64,000 bases of DNA, taken from contig NZ_RAQJ01000004.1 of NCBI RefSeq assembly GCF_003610635.1, positions 62,001 through 126,000 of the forward strand, read 5' to 3'. Numbering within the stretch: the first letter of the stretch is position 1; the number at the start of each line of letters is the position of its first letter. Source of the stretch: Ichthyenterobacterium magnum. GTDB lineage: Bacteria > Bacteroidota > Bacteroidia > Flavobacteriales > Flavobacteriaceae. Under the pieces are notes generated by a model. The model was given only the letters and a program-made list of their open reading frames with translations, did not search any database and was not told the origin of the DNA. The translations under genes and the position numbers were made by a program. Below, in pieces: positions 44,698 through 53,233 of the stretch.

Positions 44698-45303
44698 ATG
44701 AAACACTATATAATAATCACACTCCTTTTAATTAGTACTATTTGTAATGCACAAATAAAACCTATTGAAACAGAATGGGACCAATCAAACATTTCTGAGC
44801 GGAACACCTATTTTAAAGACGTAAATAACGTGCTTAATAAATTTTTAGGAACTTGGAAATACGAAGATACATCTAACAATTTAGTCTTTGAAATTACATT
44901 TAGTAAATTAATAAATCAAGAACAAATTTTTGATAATTATGCCGATGAGCTTTCTGCCCAATTCAAATTAATAATTAATGGTGTCGAGCAATATAACACA
45001 TATAATACTCTTTGTAATGATTGTTTTATACCCAAAGGGTTTTGCTCTTACGAAGAAGGTTTTGAAAATGATGAATTTGTTTATACAGAACCAAACGTAA
45101 ATATGTATGTCGCTAATTTTGCCGAGCCTAATATTGAGAGATATGTGCTCTCATCAGACTTAAAATTAGAATATCAATTTAGCTTAGGGAGTCCAGCGCA
45201 ATTAATTTGGACGAATAAAACAGGGACAGTAAAAAGAATAGCTACAGGACAACATATGAATGTATACCAAATGCCAATGAATATGGTATTAATTAAACAA
45301 TAG
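44698..45303 (+). CDS. secreted protein, tandem paralog 1
   Basis: 201 residues, not recognised with certainty. A signal peptide ends at CNAQ (~18). The mature part starts IKPIETEWDQSNISERN and holds VLNKFLGTWKYE, a lipocalin-like opening, then acidic and aromatic strands and a pair CNDC near 107. Its start ATG is one base after the lipoprotein stop, so the genes are translationally linked. The next gene is a paralog with 113 identical consecutive bases. A partner or immunity role for the upstream lipoprotein is inference from position. Confidence 0.7.
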   Translation: MKHYIIITLLLISTICNAQIKPIETEWDQSNISERNTYFKDVNNVLNKFLGTWKYEDTSNNLVFEITFSKLINQEQIFDNYADELSAQFKLIINGVEQYNTYNTLCNDCFIPKGFCSYEEGFENDEFVYTEPNVNMYVANFAEPNIERYVLSSDLKLEYQFSLGSPAQLIWTNKTGTVKRIATGQHMNVYQMPMNMVLIKQ

Positions 45304-45304
45304 C

Positions 45305-45919
45305 CTGAAACGCTATATTTTCATATTATCAATACTATTTTTCTTTGATTTTTTAGGATTTGGACAAACCATTAAACCAATAGAAACTGAATGGGATCAG
45401 TCAAATATTTCTGAACGAGACACCTATTTTAAAGACGTAAATAACGTGTTAAATAAATTTTTAGGGACTTGGAAATACGAAGATGCATCTAACAATTTAG
45501 TCTTTGAAATTACATTTAGTAAATTAATAAATCAAGAACAAATTTTTGATAATTATGCCGATGAGCTTTCTGCCCAATTCAAATTAATAATTAATGGTAT
45601 TGAGCAATACAATACCTATACCACAATATGTGAAGACTGTTTTATACCTGGTGGATTTAATAGCTACGAAGAAGGTTTCGAAAATGATGAATTTATTTAT
45701 ACAGAATCAAACGTAAATATGTATATAGCCAGTTTTGCTGAGCCTAATATTGAAGATGATGTATTGGCATCAGACTTAAAATTAGAATATCAATTTAGCT
45801 TAGGGAGTCCTGCGCAATTAATTTGGACGAATAAAGTAAGTGAAGTACTTGATTATATTACAAATATTAGAGTTAACAACTATCAATTACCAATGAATAT
45901 GGTATTAATAAAGCAATAA
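45305..45919 (+). CDS. secreted protein, tandem paralog 2 (CTG in start position)
   Basis: The frame that encodes the paralog is open from 45305 and reads xKRYIFILSILFFFDFLGFGQTIKP..., a full signal peptide aligned with paralog 1. At the start position stands CTG, one base after the previous stop. The first conventional start is GTG at 45446, which would remove the signal peptide and 47 residues. Bases 45486-45598 are identical to 44870-44982. The C-terminal third has diverged (VSEVLDYITNIRVNN). It is either translated from CTG or silenced by an ATG-to-CTG change. Confidence 0.6.
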   Translation: MKRYIFILSILFFFDFLGFGQTIKPIETEWDQSNISERDTYFKDVNNVLNKFLGTWKYEDASNNLVFEITFSKLINQEQIFDNYADELSAQFKLIINGIEQYNTYTTICEDCFIPGGFNSYEEGFENDEFIYTESNVNMYIASFAEPNIEDDVLASDLKLEYQFSLGSPAQLIWTNKVSEVLDYITNIRVNNYQLPMNMVLIKQ

Positions 45920-45931
45920 TTTTTTTTATAA

Positions 45932-46567
45932 ATGAAAATCAAGATTTTTTGTTTCTATTTGCTGTTCTTGACTTTTAAGTATCCATATGCTCAAAGCGAA
46001 AGACCAGATATTGAAGTTGCTTTTGAAGAATATTCTAATTCAATTATTGAAATGGATTTAGATGAATATTTATATTTAATTCATCCTAGGCTTTTTAAAG
46101 GAAAAAACAGAAAAGAAATATCAAGAACCTATTTAAAAGGGCTAAAAAAGTATAGAAAAGAAACATCTACAAAGAGCTTCATGGTAGCAAAAAACATTTC
46201 TAAGTTAGGTAAGCTAAAAAATATGCACTACCGCTTTATTGACTATTTAATGGTTCGTGAGATAAAGTTAGATTTAAACTCTAAAAATATTACAACCAAT
46301 GAAGGTTACTATAGAAAAAAACATTTTAAAAAATACAATAGGAAACAAAGCTTTCAATCAAGAATAGCTTCTTATGATTCCATTAATAAAATAGCTACAA
46401 TAGTTTCGTATGATAGAGTTTTAGCATTAAAAGATTCAAATAATTTATGGAAATTTATTCCTAGAAGAAAAGAGATGTTATTTGGTTTAGGAACAAATTA
46501 TGAAAACATTTTACATGAATTTTTATCAAAACGAATAATTAAGAAATTAAAAACTATACGAATTTAA
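45932..46567 (+). CDS. secreted protein of unknown function
   Basis: 211 residues, not recognised. A signal peptide ends at PYAQ (~20). The mature part is basic and Lys/Tyr/Ile-rich (AFEEYSNSIIEMDLDEYLYLIHPRLF), a pattern that can occur in SnoaL/NTF2-like proteins. It is the last gene of the island, 12 bases after paralog 2. The long inverted repeat at 46621-46758 ends the unit. Confidence 0.65.
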   Translation: MKIKIFCFYLLFLTFKYPYAQSERPDIEVAFEEYSNSIIEMDLDEYLYLIHPRLFKGKNRKEISRTYLKGLKKYRKETSTKSFMVAKNISKLGKLKNMHYRFIDYLMVREIKLDLNSKNITTNEGYYRKKHFKKYNRKQSFQSRIASYDSINKIATIVSYDRVLALKDSNNLWKFIPRRKEMLFGLGTNYENILHEFLSKRIIKKLKTIRI

Positions 46568-46620
46568 TATAGATTAAAATTCGTGCTTTGTTTTTACTAT
46601 AATCCCAACATATTTACTTA

Positions 46621-46758
46621 AAAAAAGGCTGTCTAAAAAGTGATTTTATTGTCATTTTGAGCGAAGTCGAAAAATCTCAAATATCTAAAAATTAGAAATT
46701 TGATTTTATAGAGATTCTTCATTTTCATTCAGAATGACACTTTTTAGACAGCTTTTTT
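46621..46758. repeat. 138-bp imperfect inverted repeat between convergent genes
   Basis: The outer arms (AAAAAAGGCTGTCTAAAAAG / CTTTTTAGACAGCTTTTTT) match over ~20 bases with one extra G. The inner arms GTCATTTTGAGCGAAGTCGA and TTCATTCAGAATGAC form a weaker palindrome. The inner sequence is like the short GTCATTTCGAGCGAAG-type repeats scattered in flavobacterial genomes. T runs on both strands let it act as a bidirectional terminator for the genes ending at 46567 and 46758. Confidence 0.75.
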
Positions 46759-47363
46759 TATTCTTTATACAAACTTGGCAAACTAATTTTAAATCTCACA
46801 ACAATTAGTCTTACTATAATCACCACAGCACCAGCAATAACAAATACCCAATTATTTAAAATTGGAAGCTCTCGCAAACCAAAATAAGTTAAGCCACCTA
46901 AAATACACGCTGTAGCATAAATTTCTTTTCTAAAAATCACAGGAATTTCGTTACATAAAATATCACGAATAACGCCACCAAAACATGCAGTCATGGTTCC
47001 TAATGCAATACAAATTATAGGATGCAATTCAGCAACTAATCCTTTTTCTATACCAACAACAGTATATAAACCAATACCAATGGTATCAAATAAAAACAAA
47101 GATTTACGTAGGTAATTTATTTTATTGCGAAAAACAACCGCAAAAACTGTAGCCGCAAAAATAACATAAACATAGGTCATATTTGTCATCCATGACACTG
47201 GTGTTTGCCCTATTAAAACATCTCGTAATGTTCCTCCACCAACAGCAGTTACAAAAGCAATGATTAAAACGCCAAATGGATCCATCTTTTTATCTAGCGC
47301 AACTAAAACACCAGAAATTGCAAATGCAATAGTACCAAGTATGTCTATAATTTGAAAAAACAT
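46758..47363 (-). CDS. TRIC/UPF0126-family membrane channel (YicG-like)
   Basis: 201 residues with about seven hydrophobic helices arranged as two UPF0126 repeats. The first is IIDILGTIAFAISGVLVALDKKMDPFG...GGGTLRDVLIG; the second is FDTIGIGLYTVVGIEKGL...FGGVIRDILCNEIP. Each repeat has its GGG/FGG-x-RD motif. Family members are trimeric cation channels or are linked to glycine transport. The stop codon lies in the arm of the long inverted repeat. Confidence 0.92.
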   Translation of the reverse strand: MFFQIIDILGTIAFAISGVLVALDKKMDPFGVLIIAFVTAVGGGTLRDVLIGQTPVSWMTNMTYVYVIFAATVFAVVFRNKINYLRKSLFLFDTIGIGLYTVVGIEKGLVAELHPIICIALGTMTACFGGVIRDILCNEIPVIFRKEIYATACILGGLTYFGLRELPILNNWVFVIAGAVVIIVRLIVVRFKISLPSLYKE

Positions 47364-47413
47364 AATTTTAAATCGTATTGTATAATTAATATTTAAAAGA
47401 TACTTCTACTGTG

Positions 47414-47548
47414 CTCAGCATAAGTGATTCACCCATTTTTTCGATTTAAAAATTGGTTCTCTTATTAAGTATGGTAAATATCTATAAATACTTCGACAAG
47501 CTCAGTATAAGTGACTCACTCAATTTTGCCGCACAAAATTGGTTCTCT
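47414..47548. repeat. imperfect direct repeat, two copies
   Basis: Copy 1 (47414-47462) and copy 2 (47501-47548) share CTCAGyATAAGTGAyTCAC at one end and AATTGGTTCTCT at the other. The segment CTTCGACAAGCTCAG precedes copy 2. They lie in the gap between the TRIC-like and RDD genes and resemble dispersed intergenic repeats of this family; no coding potential. Confidence 0.6.
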
Positions 47549-47550
47549 AC

Positions 47551-48267
47551 TTACATGTTTTGTGTATAATAATTATAGTCTTTAATTACTGTATCTACAA
47601 AATCTATTGGTTTCTGCAATGGTTCAACCTGCATGACTTCTATCATTTTATTATGTAAAGATACAATGATATTATGTTGTCCTTTACGTCTAGCATCATC
47701 ATACAGGTTTTTAATCATCTGCATTTCATCATCTTTAAAAAGCGTAACCTGACTATAAGTTGGTTTATAATCTTGTGGAATCTGCTTTAAAATGGTATCT
47801 TGAAACGACACCTTTAACCTTTCACTAATAACTGTTGTACCAGCAGCAATATCTCCAACACGTTGTCCATTACCTTTAATTAAAATAGATAATACCGCAA
47901 CGCCACCACTTGTTAAAACAACATCCACAATTCTTAAAAGCCAACGCACAAAATAATTAGCAAAACTAGGTTTAGAACCATCAAGCTTTACCACTCTAGT
48001 TTTTAAAGCAAATTTCCCTACTGTTTTTCCATTCCAAAATGTTTCTAGTAATACATAATATAAAAATGCAGGTAAAGAGAGTAGTAAATATATCGCCCAA
48101 GAGTCTCCTGGATCAAAGTCAAGTGAAATTAATAATAAGAATGAAATAAATATATATACTATAATAATGAGGCTATCTAATAGATAGGCCAACATTCTGT
48201 CACCAAGGTTAGCAACGTTTTGTTGAATGCCTACATTTTGAGCGGTTTCTATTTGAAATTCTTGCAT
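47551..48267 (-). CDS. RDD-family membrane protein
   Basis: About 238 residues. The RDD domain (~15-140) begins ANLGDRMLAYLLDSLIIIVYIFISFLLLISL, with the R..D pattern. A second and third helix (AIYLLLSLPAFLYYVLLETFWNGKTVGKFALKTRVV) and IVDVVLTSGGVAVLSILIKGNGQRVGDIAAGTTVI follow. The C-terminus (~75 residues) is hydrophilic. ATG at 48267 (MQEFQIETAQNVG) is preferred; the in-frame start at 48369 would overlap the divergent SpoIIM-like gene. Confidence 0.88.
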   Translation of the reverse strand: MQEFQIETAQNVGIQQNVANLGDRMLAYLLDSLIIIVYIFISFLLLISLDFDPGDSWAIYLLLSLPAFLYYVLLETFWNGKTVGKFALKTRVVKLDGSKPSFANYFVRWLLRIVDVVLTSGGVAVLSILIKGNGQRVGDIAAGTTVISERLKVSFQDTILKQIPQDYKPTYSQVTLFKDDEMQMIKNLYDDARRKGQHNIIVSLHNKMIEVMQVEPLQKPIDFVDTVIKDYNYYTQNM

Positions 48268-48302
48268 ATTTTCTTTTCTTTGAAAGCAAATAGTTCTACC
48301 CA

Positions 48303-49280
48303 ATGCGTGAAGCTGCTTTCGTGAAGCAAAATAAAGATAAATGGTTAAGATTTGAAAGCGTTCTTTCAAATAATACTACAATAGATCCAGATGAATTATC
48401 AGATCTTTATATTGAAATTACAGATCATTTAAGTTTTGCTAAAACATTTTACGCAAAAAGTAATACAGAACATTATCTTAATCAGTTAGCATCTCAAGCA
48501 CACCAAAAAATATATAAAACAAAAAAAGAATCAAAAAACAGACTTATTTCGTTTTTTAAAACAGAGTTTCCGTTGCTATTTTACTACCACCAACGTGAGT
48601 TATTGGTTTCATTTTTAGTATTTTCTCTATTTGTAATTGTTGGTGCTTATTCTGCTGCTACCGAAGTTGATTTTGTGCGCTCAATTCTTGGTGATGCCTA
48701 TGTAAATATGACTTTAGAAAACATTGAAAATAACGATCCAATGGCTGTTTATAAAAAAATGGGAGAGTTTAATATGTTTTTAGGAATTACAATCAACAAC
48801 ATAAAAGTTGCACTTATGGCATTTGCTTATGGCATTTTATGTGGCATTGGTTCTCTTTTTATAATGCTACAAAACGGAATTATGCTTGGCAGCTTTCAAT
48901 ACTTCTTTTACGAAAAAGGATTGTTATGGGAATCTGTTAGAACTATTTGGATTCATGGTACTTTTGAAATTTCGGTAATTATTATTGCTGGATGTTCTGG
49001 TTTAGTTTTAGGTAATGGCATGCTATTTACAGGAACCTATACTAGATTAGAATCTTTTAAACGTGGCGTGATTAATGGTTTAAAAATTTTAATAAGCACA
49101 ATACCTTTTTTTATTATTGCAGGCTTTTTAGAAGGCTTTGTAACACGTCATACAGAAATGCCAGATTGGTTAGCTATACTTATAATAGCAGGTTCACTAT
49201 CTATAATTATTTTTTACTATGTAATTTATCCTAGACAATTGCATAAAAAGCAGAACTTAATCTCAAATAAATCAAATTAA
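48303..49280 (+). CDS. SpoIIM-family (stage II sporulation M-like) membrane protein
   Basis: 325 residues. A cytoplasmic helical N-terminus (~1-90) precedes the SpoIIM/UPF0053-like integral domain with five helices, including NIKVALMAFAYGILCGIGSLFIMLQNGIMLGSFQYFF and WIHGTFEISVIIIAGCSGLVLGNGMLF. The sporulation name is by homology to Bacillus; this organism is not a spore former. It is the first gene of a run of six plus-strand genes ending with MoxR and DUF58, divergent from the RDD gene 35 bases away. Confidence 0.88.
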   Translation: MREAAFVKQNKDKWLRFESVLSNNTTIDPDELSDLYIEITDHLSFAKTFYAKSNTEHYLNQLASQAHQKIYKTKKESKNRLISFFKTEFPLLFYYHQRELLVSFLVFSLFVIVGAYSAATEVDFVRSILGDAYVNMTLENIENNDPMAVYKKMGEFNMFLGITINNIKVALMAFAYGILCGIGSLFIMLQNGIMLGSFQYFFYEKGLLWESVRTIWIHGTFEISVIIIAGCSGLVLGNGMLFTGTYTRLESFKRGVINGLKILISTIPFFIIAGFLEGFVTRHTEMPDWLAILIIAGSLSIIIFYYVIYPRQLHKKQNLISNKSN

Positions 49281-49298
49281 AAGCCAAATACAATTGAT

Positions 49299-50174
49299 AT
49301 GAAAAAATTTATAGAATTAAAAAAACAGCGCGAATTTGGAGACATACTAGCAGATACTTTTGCGTTTTTGAGAAGTGAGTTTAAGCCGCTTTTAAAAACC
49401 ATAACTAATATAGCTGGACCATACATTGTACTGTTTTTAATTGCTTTAGTATTTTACATTTACATTGTAGGCGATCAATTTTCTTTTGATTTAAACTCAG
49501 ACGTATTTCCTTATCAAAACCCATTAGCAATGGTTGCAGCATACTTACTTTATTTAGTTGCAGCTATATTAGCTTATACCTTTACTACATCTGCTACACT
49601 GTTTTACATAAAGTCGTATACTGACAACCAAGGTCAGGTTGATGTAAATGAAATAAAGCAGAATGTAAACAAAACCTTTTGGAGTTTTTTAGGACTTTCA
49701 TTTTTAAAAGGTCTAACACTTTTTGTTGCAGTGCTTATTTGTTGTTTACCTGTGTTTTATGCTATAGTGCCAATGGCAATTGTATTACCAATATTAGTAT
49801 TTAAAAGTATGAATGCTACAGATGCTTATAGTGAAGGTTTTACACTAATAAAAGACGAGTTCTGGATTACTTTAGCAACCCTAATTGTACTGTATATTAT
49901 AATAAGTGTTATTGGAAGTATTATTGCTGTACCAACAGTAATTTATACTTGGCTAAAAATGGGTGTTTTTAGTGGCGAAGTAGATCCGTCAAATTTAGAC
50001 TCATTGGTAGATCCCGTTTATATATTTTTAAATGTTTTAAGTTCGTTTTTTCAATATGCATTAAATATTGTTGTTGTTGTTGGTTCTGCTTTTATCTATT
50101 TTAATTTAAATGAAAGAAAACACTTTTCTGGAACTTTAGAAAGAATAAATACATTAGGTAATTCTGATAACTAA
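49299..50174 (+). CDS. multi-pass membrane protein of the MoxR/DUF58 cluster
   Basis: 291 residues with about six hydrophobic helices (IAGPYIVLFLIALVFYIYIV, AMVAAYLLYLVAAILAYTF, LFVAVLICCLPVFYAIVPMAIVLPILV and others). It resembles the membrane part of glycerophosphodiester-phosphodiesterase-like/DUF975 proteins, but no motif fixes a function. It sits between the SpoIIM-like and DUF4129 genes; the next gene begins directly after its stop. Confidence 0.75.
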   Translation: MKKFIELKKQREFGDILADTFAFLRSEFKPLLKTITNIAGPYIVLFLIALVFYIYIVGDQFSFDLNSDVFPYQNPLAMVAAYLLYLVAAILAYTFTTSATLFYIKSYTDNQGQVDVNEIKQNVNKTFWSFLGLSFLKGLTLFVAVLICCLPVFYAIVPMAIVLPILVFKSMNATDAYSEGFTLIKDEFWITLATLIVLYIIISVIGSIIAVPTVIYTWLKMGVFSGEVDPSNLDSLVDPVYIFLNVLSSFFQYALNIVVVVGSAFIYFNLNERKHFSGTLERINTLGNSDN

Positions 50175-50909
50175 ATGCATTTACTAAAAATTGTTTTTGC
50201 TGTTTTTTTATTTACAACGTTGTCTTTTGCACAACAAGATGCTCTTGTGGTACACTACGACGAATCTAAATTAGAAAAACATGACATAAGTGAAGATGAT
50301 TTATCAAGCTACAAAGAAAATCCTGAATTTAATTATACCGAAGTTGAAACAGAAGAATCTATTTTTTCAAGAATTAAACGTTGGTTAGCAAACATTTTAA
50401 CTAAAATATTTGAAGCCATTTTTGGTGTTGGAAAAGCTGGTGGCATTTTATACTTTATATTTAATATTTTGCCGTACCTACTACTCGCTTTTTTAATCTT
50501 TTTACTCATTAAGTTTTTCTTAAAAGTAAATTCAAAATCTATTATTTCTGGGCAGCAAAACCCGGGAACTGTTCAATTTACTGAGGACGAACAAATCATA
50601 AAAAATGAAGACATTAATAAGCTTATTAATGATGCTATAAAGCAGAAAAACTTCAGATTAGCCATTCGCTATTATTATTTACAATCCTTAAAGTTTTTAG
50701 CAGAAAAACAACACATTAATTGGGAACAACAAAAAACCAATGTCGATTATATTTCAGAAATTAAAAAAGACACTATAAAAACAGGCTTCAAAACAATTAC
50801 TAGAATTTACGATTATGTTTGGTATGGCGAGTTTAGTATTGATGAGCTAAAATTTGAGACTTTAAAATCGTCTTTCGAAACCTTAAACACAACAATTAAA
50901 ACGCAGTGA
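50175..50909 (+). CDS. DUF4129-domain membrane protein
   Basis: 244 residues. A signal peptide (~1-19, LSFAQQ) precedes a periplasmic stretch, one membrane segment (~95-118, YFIFNILPYLLLAFLIFLLIKFFL) and a cytoplasmic C-terminal domain (~155-240, NFRLAIRYYYLQSLKFLAEKQHINWEQQKTNVDYISEI). The ARxxY-like RLAIRYYYLQ pattern is DUF4129, usually found next to MoxR/DUF58 genes. The start follows the previous stop without a gap, and the end overlaps the next gene by 4 bases. Confidence 0.85.
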   Translation: MHLLKIVFAVFLFTTLSFAQQDALVVHYDESKLEKHDISEDDLSSYKENPEFNYTEVETEESIFSRIKRWLANILTKIFEAIFGVGKAGGILYFIFNILPYLLLAFLIFLLIKFFLKVNSKSIISGQQNPGTVQFTEDEQIIKNEDINKLINDAIKQKNFRLAIRYYYLQSLKFLAEKQHINWEQQKTNVDYISEIKKDTIKTGFKTITRIYDYVWYGEFSIDELKFETLKSSFETLNTTIKTQ

Positions 50910-52117
50910 GTAAACGCGGAAAACTATATATTATATTAACTGCACTTGCAATTTTAGGAATTGTTGCCTTAGAGTACTCAAAACCTAAAGATATTAATTG
51001 GTTTCCCTCTTATGTAAAGCAACATAAAATTCCGTTTGGCTCACTTGTTTTTTACGAACAATTAAAACGTATATTTTCTAAAGAAAACATTATTAACCTA
51101 GAACGTCCACCATATGAGGCTTTAAATGAAGGTACTATACATGAAGGGACTTACATTTTTATTAACGATAATATTGCTTTTGGAGAACAGGAATTAGAAT
51201 CACTTTTAGATTGGACATCTAACGGAAATACACTCTTAATAGCTTCAGCAGATTTTGAAGACCAACTTTTAGATACATTGCATCTTGATACTTCTGTTAT
51301 AAGTACTTTAGATAATTTTAATAATCACTATCAGTTTCAACTTAAAAACAAGAATCTAGACACTACAATTGTAGATTTTGATAAGGCCAGATATCTATAT
51401 CATTTCAAAAAAATAGATACACTAAACACTTCTATTGTAAGTACAGTTGGTAATTTTAATGGTGACACTTTTTTTGATGAAGAATTTGTAAATGTCATCA
51501 AACAACCTTTTGGTGATGGTCAAATTATACTAAGCACGTTTCCGCAGGCATTTACTAACTATTTTATTTTAAATAGCCCAAATCAAAATTATACTTCTGG
51601 GCTTTTATCATACATAGACAGCACAAAACCAATTTACTTAGATGCACATTATAAATCTGGAAAATCATATTACACTTCACCTTTATATATTTTACTTAAC
51701 ACTAAAGAGCTAAAATGGGCATATTACATTATGCTTATTGGTGTTGCTGTTTATATTTTATTTGAAGGAAAACGTAAACAACGTGCAATTCCTATTGTAA
51801 AACCATTACGCAATCAAACTGTAGATTTTACAAGAACTGTAGCAAATATGTATTATGAAAAAGGACAACACCATGAAATTGCACAGCATAAAATTCAGCA
51901 TTTTCTAGATTATATTAGAACTCAGCTTCATTTAAGTACTAATACTATAAATGATGAGTTTATTAAAAATCTAGCTGCAAGAAGTAATAATACTATAGAG
52001 GACACAAAACAGTTGTTTACAACTATAGAACAGCTTAGCAAAAAACAAAACCTTAATATCACAGAGCTTGAGCGTTTAAACACACGCATTGAAGCTTATA
52101 AAAATAATAACGCATAA
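50906..52117 (+). CDS. DUF4350-domain membrane protein
   Basis: 403 residues. An N-terminal membrane segment (~5-24, LYIILTALAILGIVALEYS) and a DUF4350-type extracytoplasmic domain (~40-270, PFGSLVFYEQLKRIFSKENI, LLDWTSNGNTLLIASADFED) precede a second membrane helix (~272-290, WAYYIMLIGVAVYILFEGKRKQ). A cytoplasmic helical tail follows. The start is GTG at 50906, overlapping the DUF4129 stop. It is probably an envelope assembly factor serving the MoxR ATPase; the function is unproven. Confidence 0.85.
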   Translation: MSKRGKLYIILTALAILGIVALEYSKPKDINWFPSYVKQHKIPFGSLVFYEQLKRIFSKENIINLERPPYEALNEGTIHEGTYIFINDNIAFGEQELESLLDWTSNGNTLLIASADFEDQLLDTLHLDTSVISTLDNFNNHYQFQLKNKNLDTTIVDFDKARYLYHFKKIDTLNTSIVSTVGNFNGDTFFDEEFVNVIKQPFGDGQIILSTFPQAFTNYFILNSPNQNYTSGLLSYIDSTKPIYLDAHYKSGKSYYTSPLYILLNTKELKWAYYIMLIGVAVYILFEGKRKQRAIPIVKPLRNQTVDFTRTVANMYYEKGQHHEIAQHKIQHFLDYIRTQLHLSTNTINDEFIKNLAARSNNTIEDTKQLFTTIEQLSKKQNLNITELERLNTRIEAYKNNNA

Positions 52118-52126
52118 TATATTACT

Positions 52127-53122
52127 ATGGACGAGCAAAAAGAGAACCAAGATTTAGATTTTAATAACAGAATACCATTAGACGATTTAAAAACCGCGGT
52201 AGAAAACATTAAATCAGAATTACAAAAAGTAATTGTTGGTCAAGACAAGTTTGTAGAATTACTTATTGTAGCTTTATTAGCCGATGGCCATGTTTTAATA
52301 GAAGGTGTTCCAGGAATTGCAAAAACAATTACTGCAAAACTATTTGCAAAGGTTTTAAAAACAGATTTTAGTCGTATACAGTTTACACCAGATTTAATGC
52401 CAAGTGATGTTTTAGGGACTTCTATTTTAAATATGAAAGCCTCTGAATTTGAGTTTAAAAAAGGGCCTATTTTTTCAAACATAGTTTTAATTGATGAAAT
52501 TAATAGAGCTCCTGCAAAAACACAAGCGGCGTTATTTGAAACTATGGAAGAACGTCAGGCTACAATTGATGGAACAACCTATAAATTTGAAGCACCTTTT
52601 ATGGTGTTGGCAACTCAAAACCCAATAGAACAAGAAGGAACTTATGCATTGCCAGAAGCACAATTAGACAGATTTATTTTTAAAATAAAAGTTGATTATC
52701 CAACACTTGAAGATGAAATTAAAATTATTGAAACGCATCATCAACGCAAAGGAAAATTACCTCAAACACTCATAAACCCGATATTAGATGCTAGCAAATT
52801 AGCTGAGTTTAAAGACAAAACACAATCTATTTTAGTTGAAGAAAAAATCATAAAATACATTGCTGAGATTGTCTCTAAAACACGAAATCATCCTCATTTA
52901 TATTTAGGTGGTTCGCCAAGAGCGTCTATTGCAATATTAAATACATCAAAAGCTTTTGCTGCTATTAGTGGTCGTGATTTTGTAATCCCTGAAGATGTAA
53001 AAAAATCTGTTGCTCCAGTTTTAAACCACAGAATTATACTAACTCCAGAACGTGAAATGGAAGGTATGAGTACAGAAAATGTTATTAATATGATTGTTCA
53101 ATCTGTTGAAGTGCCGCGATAG
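52127..53122 (+). CDS. MoxR-family AAA+ ATPase
   Basis: 331 residues. Walker A GVPGIAKT, the MoxR RIQFTPDLMPSD loop, Walker B LIDEINRAPAKTQAALFETMEE, sensor 1 MVLATQNPIEQEGTYALPEAQLDRF and arginine-finger region GGSPRASIAIL are all present. MoxR ATPases act as chaperones, often with VWA or DUF58 proteins, and DUF58 is the next gene here. It starts 9 bases after the DUF4350 stop. Its stop codon shares bases with the GCTGTTG microsatellite. Confidence 0.95.
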   Translation: MDEQKENQDLDFNNRIPLDDLKTAVENIKSELQKVIVGQDKFVELLIVALLADGHVLIEGVPGIAKTITAKLFAKVLKTDFSRIQFTPDLMPSDVLGTSILNMKASEFEFKKGPIFSNIVLIDEINRAPAKTQAALFETMEERQATIDGTTYKFEAPFMVLATQNPIEQEGTYALPEAQLDRFIFKIKVDYPTLEDEIKIIETHHQRKGKLPQTLINPILDASKLAEFKDKTQSILVEEKIIKYIAEIVSKTRNHPHLYLGGSPRASIAILNTSKAFAAISGRDFVIPEDVKKSVAPVLNHRIILTPEREMEGMSTENVINMIVQSVEVPR

Positions 53123-53172
53123 CTGTTGGCTGTTGGCTGTTGGCTGTTGGCTGTTGGCTGTTGGCTGTTGGC
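53122..53172. repeat. GCTGTTG tandem repeat, 7 copies plus 2 bases
   Basis: 51 bases of exact 7-base repeats begin at the last base of the moxR stop codon. The copy number is not a multiple of a codon issue here since it is non-coding. It looks prone to slippage. Confidence 0.9.
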
Positions 53173-53187
53173 AAAATAAAAAAACAT

Positions 53188-53233
53188 CATAAACTCATAA
53201 ACTCATAAACTCATAAACTCATAAACTCATAAA
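53188..53233. repeat. CATAAACT tandem repeat, 5 full copies plus partial
   Basis: 46 bases of an 8-base repeat end immediately before the GTG start of the DUF58 gene, so the whole upstream translation-initiation region is repeat. Changes in copy number would alter spacing and AT content there. Confidence 0.9.

Noticed and set aside
45446-45919. GTG start for tandem paralog 2
   Set aside because: It would delete a signal peptide that aligns fully with paralog 1; the open frame extends to CTG 45305.
53122-53233. Possible CRISPR array
   Set aside because: The units are 7 and 8 bases and abut without spacers; no cas genes are near. These are microsatellites.
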